Origin: JAICYJ01 sp963766445
Lineage (GTDB): Bacteria; Actinomycetota; Thermoleophilia; Gaiellales; JAICJC01
Reading direction: 5' to 3'
DNA: 64,000 nt
Assembly: GCA_963766445.1 (NCBI GenBank)
Contig: CAVXZW010000015.1
Span: forward strand, 62,001-126,000
This document shows positions 46,032-56,438 of the stretch, one piece after another. Each line of letters begins with the position of its first letter. Position 1 is the first letter of the stretch. The notes beneath the pieces were generated by a model, which was not told where the DNA came from, did not search any database, and was given only the letters and a program-made list of their open reading frames with translations. Position numbers and translations under genes: made by a program.

Positions 46032-47455
46032 TCAGATGATTGCCACGCGGCGCGGTAGATGACCACGCTGCCGATGTGGGCGACCGGCCGGTAGTACCGG
46101 TCGAGCAGGCGGGCGGTCTCACCGCTCGTGTCGAGCGCGTCCGCGGGCTGCTCGGCAACCACCAGCGGCGGGCGGTCCGGCCCGCCCAGCGCCGAGTGCA
46201 CCTCATCCAGCGCGCCCGGGATCACCTGCAGCGGGCGGAACCACATGTAGCGCACGGCCGGCGCGCGGTCGCTCAGGTAGTAGACGTTCGCGGCCGCCCA
46301 CATCACGAAGATGCGCTGGCCGGGGGCGGTGTGGCTGCGGACGTAGGCGATCACTGCGGCGTCGTGCTGCAGGTGCTCGTCGTTGGGGAACACGTGGGCG
46401 GCCTGCGCCGAGGGCGAGTCGAACCAGAGCGGCACCGTCGCCACGGCCGACCACAGCGCCAGGCCGCAGGCCACGCCCGCCACCAGCCCCGACCGCGTCT
46501 CCCACAGCCGGGCCGCGCCGACGCCTCCCAGCACCGCCAGCGGTGCGGCCAGCTGGATGTAGTAGTGGGCGTGGAAGTTGCCGCCTCCGATAACACCCAG
46601 CGCGGCAGCGCCAAGCCACAGCCGCAGCAGCACGGGCGAGCGGCGCCAGCCGTAGACGCCAGCGCGGCCAGCGGCGCCAGCGCACGCAGCACCTCCGGCA
46701 GCGTGTCGCGGAACTGGGTGAAGCGGGCGCTCAGCGATCCCGACACGATCGAGTCGCCCTGACCGCGGTACGTGACCATCGCGTACCACCAGTCGTGGAA
46801 GCTGGGCGCTGTGATCGCCGCCACAGCCACGGGTATCAGCGCACAGCCCACAACCACCGCCGCGGGGACGATGCCGGCCCGGCGGCGGGACAGCAGCAGG
46901 AACGCGACCGCGGCCAGGCCGCCGTCGAACCCGGACTGCTTCATCAGCACCGCGCAGCCCGTCAGCAGGCCGCAGGCGACCAGCCAGCGCATCCGCGCGC
47001 CGCGCTGGTACTGCACGAACGCGATCAGCGACAGCCACCGCCGGCAGCGAGGCCAGCAGCTCGCCGGAGAGCGTGAATGACTCGATGAAGGGCGATGCGC
47101 CCAGCGTTGCCAGGAGCATGGCCGCGGCGATCGCAGGTATCCTGCCCGCGGTCCGGTACGCCAAGGCAAATACCGCCGCGACCACCAGCGCCCCCACCGC
47201 TGCCGCGGCGATACGGATCGCCTCGGCCGAGCCATCGTCGATATGCAGGATCGCCCGAAAGACCAGCAGCAGCCCTTGCGGACGGTCGACCCAAGCCTGG
47301 TCGTAGAGCCGGGCGCCTCCATCCCAGAGGCGGGCGACCTGGCCGTACCCGCCCTCGTCGGCGGTGAGCGGGGCGTGAAGGAAGGGAAGCCGGACGCAGA
47401 CGGCGAGGACGCAGGCGGCGGCAAGCCCCAGCGCTGGGGCCCGCCGCGCCAGCAC
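46032..47455 (-). CDS. GT-C-type (PMT/family 39-like) membrane glycosyltransferase (several frame breaks)
   Basis: The N-terminus ALGLAAACVLAVCVRLPFLH leads to the acidic loop LTADEGGYGQVARLW, the typical first-loop Asp-Glu of GT39-like enzymes. Breaks near 47035 and 46665 join later spans such as GVIGGGNFHAHYYIQLAAPL. A C-terminal outside domain follows (AVIAYVRSHTAPGQRIFVMW, ANVYYLSDRAPAVRYMW). The end is uncertain: a third small shift would give a stop at 46032, right beside the DUF1028 stop. Length is about 475 residues. GTG 47455 overlaps the antisense start of the PAP2 gene. Confidence 0.66.
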
Positions 47456-48369
47456 ATCGACCGCGCCACCGCCCTGCTGGCCGTCGTCGCGTTCCTGATC
47501 GCGCTGGGCGCCCAGATCCTCACCTTCGGTCTGTCGCTGACGCCCGACCGCTACCTGCTGGTGCTGCTGGCCCCCGCGCTCGTGATCGGCCGGGGCCGCC
47601 GGTTCATGCTCGATTTCGTTCCCTTCGTGCTCTTGATCGTGTGGTATGAGGAGTGTCGCGGACTGGCGCACATCGTGCACCCATCCCCGTACTACACGCC
47701 GCACCTGGACGCCGAGAAGTTCCTGTTCTTCGGGCACGTTCCCTCGGTGGTGCTGCAGAACTGGCTGTGGACCGGCCACCTGATGTGGTACGACCAGTTC
47801 CTGTCGGCCGCCACGCGCATCCACTTCATCGTGCCGCCGACGCTGGCCTTCGCGCTGTGGCTGAAGCGCCGGGCGCTGTTCTACCGGTTCGCGGCCACGC
47901 TGCTGACGCTCAGCTACGCGGGCGCGCTGACGTTCGCGCTGTACCCGGCGGCGCCGCCCTGGGCCGCCGCCGAGAAGGGCCTGATCCCGTTCCTGGCCAA
48001 CCCGGCCGGAGCCCAGGCGGCCGCGCTCGCCGCTGCCCACCGACTCCGGGCCGCTCTACCACCTGGTCGACGGCAACGCCTACGCCGCGATCCCATCGCT
48101 GCACGGCGGCTACTCGTTCCTGATCTTCCTGTTCATCGCCACCCTGGTGTGGAACACCCGCTGGCGCTGGACCGCGTACGTTGCCTTCCTGTACCCGCGT
48201 CGTCCAGTGCTTCGCGGCCGTCTACACGGCCAACCACTACGTGGTCGACCTGCTGATCGGCTTCGTCTACGCGACCGCAGCGCTCTACGGCGTGCTGCTG
48301 GTTCTGGCGGCGCCAGGGATGGCCCGAGTGACGGCGCTTGCGGAGCGGCCGTTGCAGCACGACAGCTCC
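47375..48369 (+). CDS. PAP2/inositolphosphotransferase-like membrane phosphatase (two frame breaks)
   Basis: About six membrane spans follow a hydrophilic start (for example ALLAVVAFLIALGAQILTFG and FMLDFVPFVLLIVWYEE). After breaks near 48040 and 48193 the active-site motifs appear: AAIPSLHGGYSFLIF (catalytic His) and VYTANHYVVDLLIGF (His, Asp). This is the PAP2_3 branch, which includes inositol phosphorylceramide synthases. The first part overlaps the antisense start of the preceding gene by about 80 bp, so the true start may be later than GTG 47375. The frame runs on without a stop into the PIG-V-like part. Confidence 0.66.
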
Positions 48370-49467
48370 GGCCGGCCGCTCTGGCACGGCCTCGGCTACC
48401 CGCTGGCGGTGTGGGCCAGCACCCGGGCCATGGTCTACCTGGTGCTGGCGATACAGGGCTGGACGTCGCGCCGGCACGACAGCCGGATTCGGCTGGTACC
48501 CGCTGTTCCGGTCGCTGGGCGACTGGGACGCGACCTGGTACGGGTGGATCGCCCAGCACGGCTACGACCCCTCGATCGGCCACGGCAACACCGCCGCCTT
48601 CTTCCCGCTGTACCCGATCCTGTGGTCGCCGCTGACCTGGCTGCCGGGGCCGATCACGCTGTGGGGCACCCTGCTCTCCTCGGCGCTGTTCGGCCTGGCG
48701 CTGTGCCTGCTCTACCGCATGACCCAGGAGCGCTACGACGAGGGCATGGCGCGGCGCACGGTGCTGTACCTGGCGGTCTTCCCGCTCACGTTCGTGTTCG
48801 CCCTCCCCTACGCCGAGTCGCTGTTCCTGGCCTGCGCGCTGGCCACGTTCGCGCTTACCTGGCACGGGCGCTGGTGGTGGGCGTCGCTGGCCGGCGCGGC
48901 AGCGGTGCTGGCACGGCCGGTGGGCATCGCGCTGTTCCCGGCGCTGGTCTGGCGGCGCTACCGGGAGCGCGGCCTCGACCTGCGCGCGTACGTGCCGCTG
49001 CTGCTCCTGCCCGCCGCCGAGCTCGGGTTCTTCGGCTACCTGTACTGGCGCACCGGTGATCCGCTCGCCCACTTCCACGCCCAGGAGCGCGGCTGGGGCC
49101 GAGGCGTGTCGGTGCTGCCGGTGGTGGTGGCGAAGGGGTTCTGGGACGGTGTCCACGGCGGCCAGCTGCGCTACCTCGTGCACGTCGCGTTCACGCTGCT
49201 GTGGTGCGGCCTCTGGTACCACGCCTGGCGGCGGCTGAAGCTGCCGGCCGAGTACCTGATCTTCTCGGCGCTGCTGCTGATCCTGCCCACCAGCGGCGGC
49301 CTGATCGTCTCGATGGGGCGCTTCGGCATGGTCGGGTTCCCGCTGTTCTGGGCGCTGGCCGACCTGGGCAAGGACGAGCGCGTGGACACGGCCGTGAAGG
49401 TGGTGTTCCCGCTGATGCTGGCCGCGCTCGTTTCGTCACGTTCGGGCCGCGCACGTTCACGCCTTGA
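48370..49467 (+). CDS. PIG-V-like mannosyltransferase-type membrane protein (two frame breaks)
   Basis: The first span (LAVWASTRAMVYLVLAIQGW) is in frame with the PAP2 domain. After a break near 48483 comes the luminal motif SLGDWDATWYGWIAQHGYDP with the DWD acidic signature of GPI mannosyltransferase II (PIG-V), then AAFFPLYPILWSPLTWL, FPLTFVFALPYAESLFLACA and LARPVGIALFPALVW. A last break near 49430 gives the end VTFGPRTFTP and a stop at 49465-49467. Bacterial homologues add sugars to polyprenyl-linked or lipid acceptors. It may be one two-domain protein with the PAP2 part. Confidence 0.72.
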
Positions 49468-49542
49468 CGCGAACCCGGTGGCGTGTACCTTGGAGCGTGA
49501 GCTTCCTTGGAACAGGGGGAGAGCGGACAAGGCGGTCCGACT

Positions 49543-49568
49543 GCGGGGGTCAGGGAGCGGGCCCCCGC
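49543..49568 (+). terminator. Possible terminator of the PAP2/PIG-V transcript
   Basis: GCGGGGG (49543-49549) pairs with CCCCCGC (49562-49568) around a 12-nt loop, 75 nt after the stop. There is no U-tract. Confidence 0.35.
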
Positions 49569-49611
49569 CGGCTGTCAAGGCCGTCTGTGCGGGCGCAGGC
49601 GACCTGAAACG

Positions 49612-49642
49612 ACGGAGGGCCCGCCTGAAGCGGGCCCTCCGT
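49612..49642 (-). terminator. Terminator hairpin after groL
   Basis: ACGGAGGGCCCGC (49612-49624) and GCGGGCCCTCCGT (49630-49642) form a perfect 13-bp stem with a 5-nt loop, 29 nt beyond the groL stop. On the minus strand it is followed by CGTTTC, a weak U-run. It may stop transcription from both sides. Confidence 0.7.
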
Positions 49643-49671
49643 GCGTCTGCGGTAGCTCCGATACGCCGGAT

Positions 49672-51291
<1,620 letters not shown>

Positions 51292-51298
51292 TCGTCTC

Positions 51299-51613
51299 CT
51301 ACGCCTTTGCCTTGGCCTTGGCCTTGGTGGTGGCGACCTTTGCCAGGATGTCGGACTCGCGCAGGATCAGGTACTCCTCGCCGCCCACCTTGACCTCGGT
51401 GCCGCCGTACTTCGAAAAGATCACCTCGTCGCCCTTCGTGACATCAAGGGGAACGAGCTTGCCGTCCTCGTATCGGCCGGGGCCGACCTCGAGCACGTTG
51501 CCGCGCTGCGGCTTCTCCTTTGCCGTATCCGGCAGGACGATGCCGCTGATCGTCGTCTCTTCCTCATCGAGGACTTCGACGATGACGCGGTCGCCCAGAG
51601 GCTTCAGATCCAT
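51299..51613 (-). CDS. groS: 10-kDa co-chaperonin GroES
   Basis: The 104-residue protein begins MDLKPLGDRVIVEVLDEEE and has the mobile loop TTISGIVLPDTAKEKPQRG, then VLEVGPGRYEDGKLVPLDV and EVIFSKYGGTEVKVGGEEYL. It ends in a short Lys/Ala tail (TTKAKAKAKA) that is slightly longer than usual. It caps the GroEL ring. It is the first gene of groES-groEL and lies under a sigma70-like promoter with two CIRCE operators. Confidence 0.98.
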   Translation of the reverse strand: MDLKPLGDRVIVEVLDEEETTISGIVLPDTAKEKPQRGNVLEVGPGRYEDGKLVPLDVTKGDEVIFSKYGGTEVKVGGEEYLILRESDILAKVATTKAKAKAKA

Positions 51614-51635
51614 GCTACCTCCATCGGGAATGTCG

Positions 51636-51662
51636 TTGGCACTCGCACATGTGGAGTGCCAA
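51636..51662. promoter_or_regulatory. CIRCE element 1 (HrcA operator), promoter-proximal
   Basis: TTGGCACTC-N9-GAGTGCCAA is a perfect 9-9-9 inverted repeat, matching the CIRCE consensus apart from the outer bases. It covers the expected transcription start of groES, 23 bp before its ATG. Binding by HrcA would block the promoter; hrcA is not in this window. Confidence 0.93.
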
Positions 51663-51667
51663 TAGCG

Positions 51668-51696
51668 ATCATAGCAGCGCGCGCGCGTCTCGTCAA
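51668..51696 (-). promoter_or_regulatory. Sigma70-type promoter of groES-groEL
   Basis: On the minus strand TTGACG (complement of 51691-51696) and TATGAT (complement of 51668-51673) are separated by exactly 17 bp, one of the best promoter matches in the window. The stop codon of the upstream MFS gene (51693-51695) lies inside the -35 hexamer. Confidence 0.88.
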
Positions 51697-52859
51697 GCCG
51701 GTTCTTGGCACTCTTGTGGCACGAGTGCCAAACTCCGCAGCACCGGCAGCGCGGAGGCCGCCAGCAGCGCCGCAAGCAGGTAGGTGACGCGGTCGGAGCT
51801 GGCCTGGGCGATGGCGGCGCCGGCGGCCGGGCCGACGAAGAACCCGAACCCCCAGCACACGTTCATGGCGCCCAGCACCATGCCGTGCGGCAGCCCCACC
51901 TCATCCGCGCCGGCGGCGGCCAGCGGGAAGGCCACGGCGTACTGGCCGGAGATGCTGGGCGTCCCGACGACGTAGATGACCGCGATGGCGATGGCCGACT
52001 GCGGCACCGCCAGCACCGCCAGCATCACGACCATGGCCGTGATCGACAGGCTGGCAACGCGCAGTCCGCCGACGCGATCGTAGGCACGACCGACCGTCAC
52101 CTGGGTGGCCGCCGCCAGCACCCCGGCCAGGCCCAGCACCAGGCTGATCGCGGCCGCCGAGTAGCCGGCGTCGCCCAGCCGCAGCGGCACCAGGGTCTCG
52201 ACCAGGCCCGAGACCACGGCCACCAGCGACATCACCAGGACGGCGCAGGCCATCAGCCGCGACCGCGCGGCCAGGCGGATCGTCTCGACAAAGCCAACCT
52301 GCCCTTCGGACGCGGCGCGGACGTCTGCCGGCCATGCGGCCAGGCCCGTCAGCACCAGCGCCACCGCGGCCAGCAGCACGAACGGGGTACGGATGCCGAG
52401 CCAGCTGCTGAGCGGCCCCATCAGCACCGGGCCGAGCAGCGCGCCGACGCTGCCGCAGGTCATGGCCATGCCCAGCGTGGCGCCACGGCGCTGCGGCGGG
52501 GTGCCGCTGGACAGCCAGGCCAGGCCGGCCGTCCAGGAGATGGCGGAGGCCGTCCCCTGGCCGCCGCGGGCGGCCAGCAGCATCCAGAAGCTGTGGGCGA
52601 ACGCGTAGACGAGCGTGGAGGCGGTCATCAGGGCGACGCCGGCGATCGTGATGCGGCGCGGGCCGAACCGATCCGCCACCCGCCCGGCCGGCAACGCCAT
52701 CACCAGGGTGGCCGCGCTGTAGATGCCGATCACGGCTCCGGCCTGGGCCTTGCTCATCCCCAGCGCGTCCACATAGTCCGGCAGCAGCGGTACCAGCGCA
52801 AACATCAGCAGCGCGTCGAAGAACACGATCGGATAGATCACCATCTGCAGCCTGCGCAT
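51693..52859 (-). CDS. MFS-family drug-efflux-like transporter
   Basis: The 388-residue protein has about twelve membrane spans. It starts MRRLQMVIYPIVFFDALLMF, has the MFS motif A region ALPAGRVADRFGPRRITIAG and a second-half counterpart TVGRAYDRVGGLRVASLS. It looks intact. The family of small multidrug or sugar efflux pumps is broad and the substrate is unknown. TACCCT lies 9 nt before the ATG. The last 40 bases double as the groE promoter region with CIRCE element 2. It may be cotranscribed with groES at low level. Confidence 0.86.
   Translation of the reverse strand: MRRLQMVIYPIVFFDALLMFALVPLLPDYVDALGMSKAQAGAVIGIYSAATLVMALPAGRVADRFGPRRITIAGVALMTASTLVYAFAHSFWMLLAARGGQGTASAISWTAGLAWLSSGTPPQRRGATLGMAMTCGSVGALLGPVLMGPLSSWLGIRTPFVLLAAVALVLTGLAAWPADVRAASEGQVGFVETIRLAARSRLMACAVLVMSLVAVVSGLVETLVPLRLGDAGYSAAAISLVLGLAGVLAAATQVTVGRAYDRVGGLRVASLSITAMVVMLAVLAVPQSAIAIAVIYVVGTPSISGQYAVAFPLAAAGADEVGLPHGMVLGAMNVCWGFGFFVGPAAGAAIAQASSDRVTYLLAALLAASALPVLRSLALVPQECQEPA
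51705..51731. promoter_or_regulatory. CIRCE element 2 (HrcA operator), inside the end of the MFS gene
   Basis: This is a second perfect TTGGCACTC-N9-GAGTGCCAA, just upstream of the -35 box. The sequence also encodes part of the last codons (CQEPA end) of the MFS transporter, so it is kept under two constraints. Confidence 0.9.
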
Positions 52860-52931
52860 CGAGAGCGCAGGGTAACCGAGCCCGTGTGGTCGTCTGTAAC
52901 GTCCTCACGCAACTCGATATGATGGCCGCCG

Positions 52932-53285
52932 ATGGAGGCCCTCAACTTCTATTCGCCGGTCGTGGCTGACCAGCTCCGGCACCGGCGCAAGACGGCCACC
53001 ATCCGGCTCGGGGACAAGTCCGGCAAGTACCGCAAGGGGCTTGTCGTGTGTGTGCTGGCGGGGCAACGCTTCGGCGTGCGCGAGAAGATCTTCGACGCGG
53101 TGGTGGACAAGGTCGAGGTGAAGCCGTTGCGCGAGGTGTCGCCGCGCGAGATCCAGCACGACAACCCGGAGATGCGCCACATCGACGAGTTCGTGCACTT
53201 CCTCGGCCAGCTCTACAACCGCGAGGTGACCGAGGACGACACGGTCACCGTGATCCACTTCTCGGAGATCCGGCCGGGCGGCTGA
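52932..53285 (+). CDS. ASCH-domain RNA-binding-like protein
   Basis: The 117-residue protein reads LNFYSPVVADQLRHRRKTAT, IRLGDKSGKYRKGLVVCVLA and VDKVEVKPLREVSPREIQHD, the pattern of ASCH/PUA-like domains such as YqfB, which bind RNA or hydrolyse modified cytidine. Its short length matches single-domain members. TATGAT (52918-52923) lies 8 nt before ATG 52932, so the message is very probably leaderless. The tail IRPGG is unusual but may be only family drift. It lies divergent from the MFS gene. Confidence 0.75.
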   Translation: MEALNFYSPVVADQLRHRRKTATIRLGDKSGKYRKGLVVCVLAGQRFGVREKIFDAVVDKVEVKPLREVSPREIQHDNPEMRHIDEFVHFLGQLYNREVTEDDTVTVIHFSEIRPGG

Positions 53286-53340
53286 GAGCGGGAGCCCGAC
53301 GGGTTAGCGAAGCGAGGATATGGCGAGAGGGCGGAGCCGG

Positions 53341-53986
53341 CTACTCGTCGCCGTCGTCCCAGACGGCCATCGACACGGTCACCGTGCCGGCGCGGGCTTC
53401 CTCGCGGCGCACCGCACGGCGGGCGCTGCGAAGGGCTGAGCCGGCCCGCTCGACCAGCTCGTCGAACCCATCCGCGTGTGCCGGGCAGGAGGCGATGCCG
53501 ACCGCCGCCTGCGGCTGCAGGCCGTTCGGTGAGCGCACCCGGGCCATCGCGCGCAGCACGCGCTCTGCGGCCACCGAGGCGCTGCGGCTGTCGGTCTCGG
53601 CCATGATCACGCCGAACTCCGCGCTGCCGACCCGGCAGGCAACGTCCAGCGCGCGCACGCTGCCACCGATCGAGCTGCCCAGCGCCCGCAGGATCTGCTC
53701 GGCGTCGTCGCCGGCCTCCTCGCAGCCCGTCCACCGACGCCAGCGCCAGCGCGACCGGACGGTTGTAGGTGCGCGACCGCTCGATCTCCTGCGTCAGCGC
53801 GTCGACGAAATGGCGGCTATTCCACAGGCCGGTCTCGCCGTCGCGGCGCTCGAGCACGGCCGCGTGGGCCTCCAGCCGGTCGATCTCAACCGCAAGGCGC
53901 AGGCTGCGACGGCGCTCACGGGCCGCCATCACCAGCGCGGAGGCCGTGGCACCCACAAGGAATGCAATCAGGACATAAACCATCAA
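53341..53986 (-). CDS. GGDEF-like protein with degenerate active site (frame break near 53735)
   Basis: The N-terminus MMVYVLIAFLVGATASALVM is a membrane anchor, followed by a coiled coil (RLAVEIDRLEAHAAVLERRD). The start of a GGDEF domain is clear (GLWNSRHFVDALTQEIERS). A one-base break near 53735 joins ILRALGSSIGGSVRALDVAC. The active site reads VGSAEFGVIMAE instead of GGDEF, and the substrate-binding positions are poor, so cyclase activity is unlikely. Length is about 215 residues. It shares an ATGA overlap with the upstream zinc-ribbon gene. Confidence 0.7.
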
Positions 53987-54297
53987 GGGGACGTCTTCAC
54001 GTTATCGCGAAGTTTGGCGTCTGCGTCAACCGCGGCCACCTTCTCGGGCTTGCGCCGGATCTCGATCCCGAACAGCGTGGCGTCACGCAGCGGCTGGCCG
54101 CACTCGCGGCAGGTGATGCCCATCAGGGACACGATCGCGGCGCCGCAGGAAGGGCACTCGGTGACGATCGTGCCGCCGCAGTCGGGGCAGGTCGACGGCA
54201 GGTCATCGCCGGCGCCGTCCATGAACCGGCGGCCCCAGCCGCAGGTCAGGCAGAACCCGCACCGGTCTCCCAGCTCACGGTTGCGATTGTGGCCCAT
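53983..54297 (-). CDS. Double zinc-ribbon protein
   Basis: The 104-residue protein has four CxxC pairs in order: CGFCLTC, CPDCGG, CPSCGA and CRECGQ. They make two zinc ribbons in the first 70 residues. The remaining part (FGIEIRRKPEKVAAVDADAK) is charged. Such proteins often serve as adaptors or rubredoxin-like ribbons; no enzymatic part is seen. It is the first gene of the pair with the degenerate GGDEF protein and divergent from pdhA. Confidence 0.75.
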   Translation of the reverse strand: MGHNRNRELGDRCGFCLTCGWGRRFMDGAGDDLPSTCPDCGGTIVTECPSCGAAIVSLMGITCRECGQPLRDATLFGIEIRRKPEKVAAVDADAKLRDNVKTSP

Positions 54298-54379
54298 GCG
54301 CCAATCCTAGATGCTTGAAGCGCGCCTTGGCGTGAGGGGGAAGACGGGGTCCGAAACCGGGGGTACACTCCCACAAAGG

Positions 54380-55426
54380 ATGGCAGTAGCCCGAGAAGCC
54401 ACGCCGGTCGAGTCGGCCGAGGACGTCAAGCAGGCTGACCTCGACAGCGAGGATCTGCTCCAGATCTACCGCAACATGCTGATCACGCGCGGGATCGAGG
54501 AGCGCGGACACATCCTCTACCGCCAGGGCAAGATCCCCGGCAGCTTCTACACCGGCCGCGGCAACGAGGGTGCCAGCGTGGGCGTGGCGACCGCCATGCA
54601 GGCGATGGACGTGGGCACACCGATCCAGCGCGACATGGGCGTTCACGTGACCCGCGGCACGGAGCCCTGGCGCATCTTCGCCCAGTACATGGGGCGCAGC
54701 GACGGCCTGGCGGCGGGCAAGGACGGAAACGTGCACATGGCCGATATCCGCCTCGGCCTGATCGCCATGGTCAGCCACCTGCCGGCGCTGATGCCGGTGG
54801 CCGTGGGCGCCGCCCTCGCCTTCCAGATCCGGCGCGAGCCGCGCGTGGCGGTGGCCTGGTCGGGCGACGGCGCGATGGCGCGCGGCGACGCACACGAGGC
54901 CATGAACCTGGCCGGGGTGCGGAAGCTGCCGGTTGTCTTCATCGTTGACAACAACCAGTACGCCTACTCGACGCCGAACCGGCTCGAGTTCGCCTGCGAG
55001 CACCTCGCCGACCGCGCGGCCGCCTACGGGTTCGAGGGCGTCGTGGTGGACGGCTGCGACGTGCTGACCGTGTACCGCGAGGCGCACGCCGCCATCGAGA
55101 AGGCGCGCGCCGGCGGCGGCCCCACGTTGCTGGAGCTGGTGACGCTGCGCATGGAGGGCCACGCCGTCCACGACGACGCCTTCTACGTCCCGCGCGAGAT
55201 GCTCGAGCACTGGAAGGAGAAGGACCCGATCGAGCGCCACCGCCGCTGGCTGAAGGAGAGCGGCGTGCTGGGCGAGGCGGTCGACGACGAGATCACCGTC
55301 GAGGTCAAGAAGCTCCTGAACGAGGCCATGAAGCGAGCCGAGGAGAGCCCGCTGCCGGATGCCGCCGAGCTGGACACCGGCGTCTACGCTGACCCGGAAG
55401 AGCTGGACACCCCCCACCACCGATAA
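54380..55426 (+). CDS. pdhA: Pyruvate dehydrogenase E1 component, alpha subunit
   Basis: The 348-residue protein has the E1-alpha landmarks: YRNMLITRGIEERGHILYRQ, the TPP motif AWSGDGAMARGDAHEAMNLA ending in VFIVDNNQYAYSTP, and MEGHAVHDDAFYVP with the phosphorylation-loop-like Ser replaced. It decarboxylates a 2-oxo acid and passes the acyl group to E2. Substrate choice (pyruvate or branched-chain) cannot be fixed from sequence alone. ATG 54380 lies 10 nt behind TACACT. It leads the five-gene pdhA-pdhB-pdhC-lipB-lipA cluster; no E3 gene follows. Confidence 0.9.
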   Translation: MAVAREATPVESAEDVKQADLDSEDLLQIYRNMLITRGIEERGHILYRQGKIPGSFYTGRGNEGASVGVATAMQAMDVGTPIQRDMGVHVTRGTEPWRIFAQYMGRSDGLAAGKDGNVHMADIRLGLIAMVSHLPALMPVAVGAALAFQIRREPRVAVAWSGDGAMARGDAHEAMNLAGVRKLPVVFIVDNNQYAYSTPNRLEFACEHLADRAAAYGFEGVVVDGCDVLTVYREAHAAIEKARAGGGPTLLELVTLRMEGHAVHDDAFYVPREMLEHWKEKDPIERHRRWLKESGVLGEAVDDEITVEVKKLLNEAMKRAEESPLPDAAELDTGVYADPEELDTPHHR

Positions 55427-55444
55427 CCACCGAAGGATTTGACG

Positions 55445-56422
55445 TTGGCCATCAAGACCTACCTGCAGGCGATCTCGGACGGGCTCCGCGAGGAGATGCG
55501 GCGCGACCAGCGGGTGTTCCTGATCGGGGAGGACATCGGCGTCTACGGCGGCGCCTTCAAGGTCACCCAGGGCTTCCAGCAGGAGTTCGGCGAGGACCGC
55601 GTGATCGACTCGCCGCTGTCCGAGACGGCAATCACCGGCGCCTGCACCGGCGCGGCGCTGATGGGAATGCGCCCGGTCTGCGAGATGCAGTTCTCGGACT
55701 TCGTGTCCTGCGCCTTCGACCAGCTGGTCACGGTCGCCGCTAAACAGCACTACCGCGTGGGCACTCCCGTGCCGATCGTGGTTCGCCTGCCCTCCGGCGG
55801 CGGCTTCTCCGGCGGCCCGTTCCACAGCCAGAACCCGGAGGGCTTCTTCGCCCACTGCCCGGGCCTCAAGATCGCATGCCCGGCCACGCCGGCCGACGCG
55901 AAGGGGCTGATCCTGTCGGCCATCCGCGACCCCAACCCGGTGCTCTACTTCGAGCACAAGCACCTCTACCGCCGCATCAAGGGCGAGGTGCCGGACGGCG
56001 ACACGGCCGTCGAGTTCGGCAAGGCGCGCGTGCACCAGGAGGGCAGCGACCTCTCGATCATCACCTACGGGGCAATGGTCTACACGGCGGAGGAGGCTGC
56101 CAAGGCCGCGGCCGAGCAGGACGGCACCTCGGTCGAGATCATCGACCTGCGCACGATCACGCCGTGGGACAGGGAGGCGGTGCTCGCATCCGTGGCGAAG
56201 ACCAGCAAGGTGATCGTGCTGCACGAGGACACCCACACCAGCGGCTTTGGCGCCGAGATCGCGGCCACCATCGCCGAGGAGGCGTTCGAGACGCTGGACG
56301 CCCCCGTCATGCGCATCACCGCGCCGGACACCCCGGTGCCGTTCTCACCACCTCTCGAGAAGGCGTACCTGCCCCAGCCCGGAGACGTGCTGGCCGGCAT
56401 CGAACGCCTCGCCGCCTATTAG
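55445..56422 (+). CDS. pdhB: Pyruvate dehydrogenase E1 component, beta subunit
   Basis: From TTG 55445 the protein has 325 residues; AAGGA at 55432-55436 fits this start better than TTG 55439. Landmarks are RDQRVFLIGEDIGVYGGAFK, DSPLSETAITGACTGAALMG, FAHCPGLKIACPATPADAKG and EIIDLRTITPWDREAVLASV. It is complete and forms the heterotetramer with pdhA. The spacing of 18 bp to pdhA and 16 bp to pdhC shows one operon. Confidence 0.93.
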   Translation: MAIKTYLQAISDGLREEMRRDQRVFLIGEDIGVYGGAFKVTQGFQQEFGEDRVIDSPLSETAITGACTGAALMGMRPVCEMQFSDFVSCAFDQLVTVAAKQHYRVGTPVPIVVRLPSGGGFSGGPFHSQNPEGFFAHCPGLKIACPATPADAKGLILSAIRDPNPVLYFEHKHLYRRIKGEVPDGDTAVEFGKARVHQEGSDLSIITYGAMVYTAEEAAKAAAEQDGTSVEIIDLRTITPWDREAVLASVAKTSKVIVLHEDTHTSGFGAEIAATIAEEAFETLDAPVMRITAPDTPVPFSPPLEKAYLPQPGDVLAGIERLAAY

Positions 56423-56438
56423 AACCAGGAGCCGCCGC

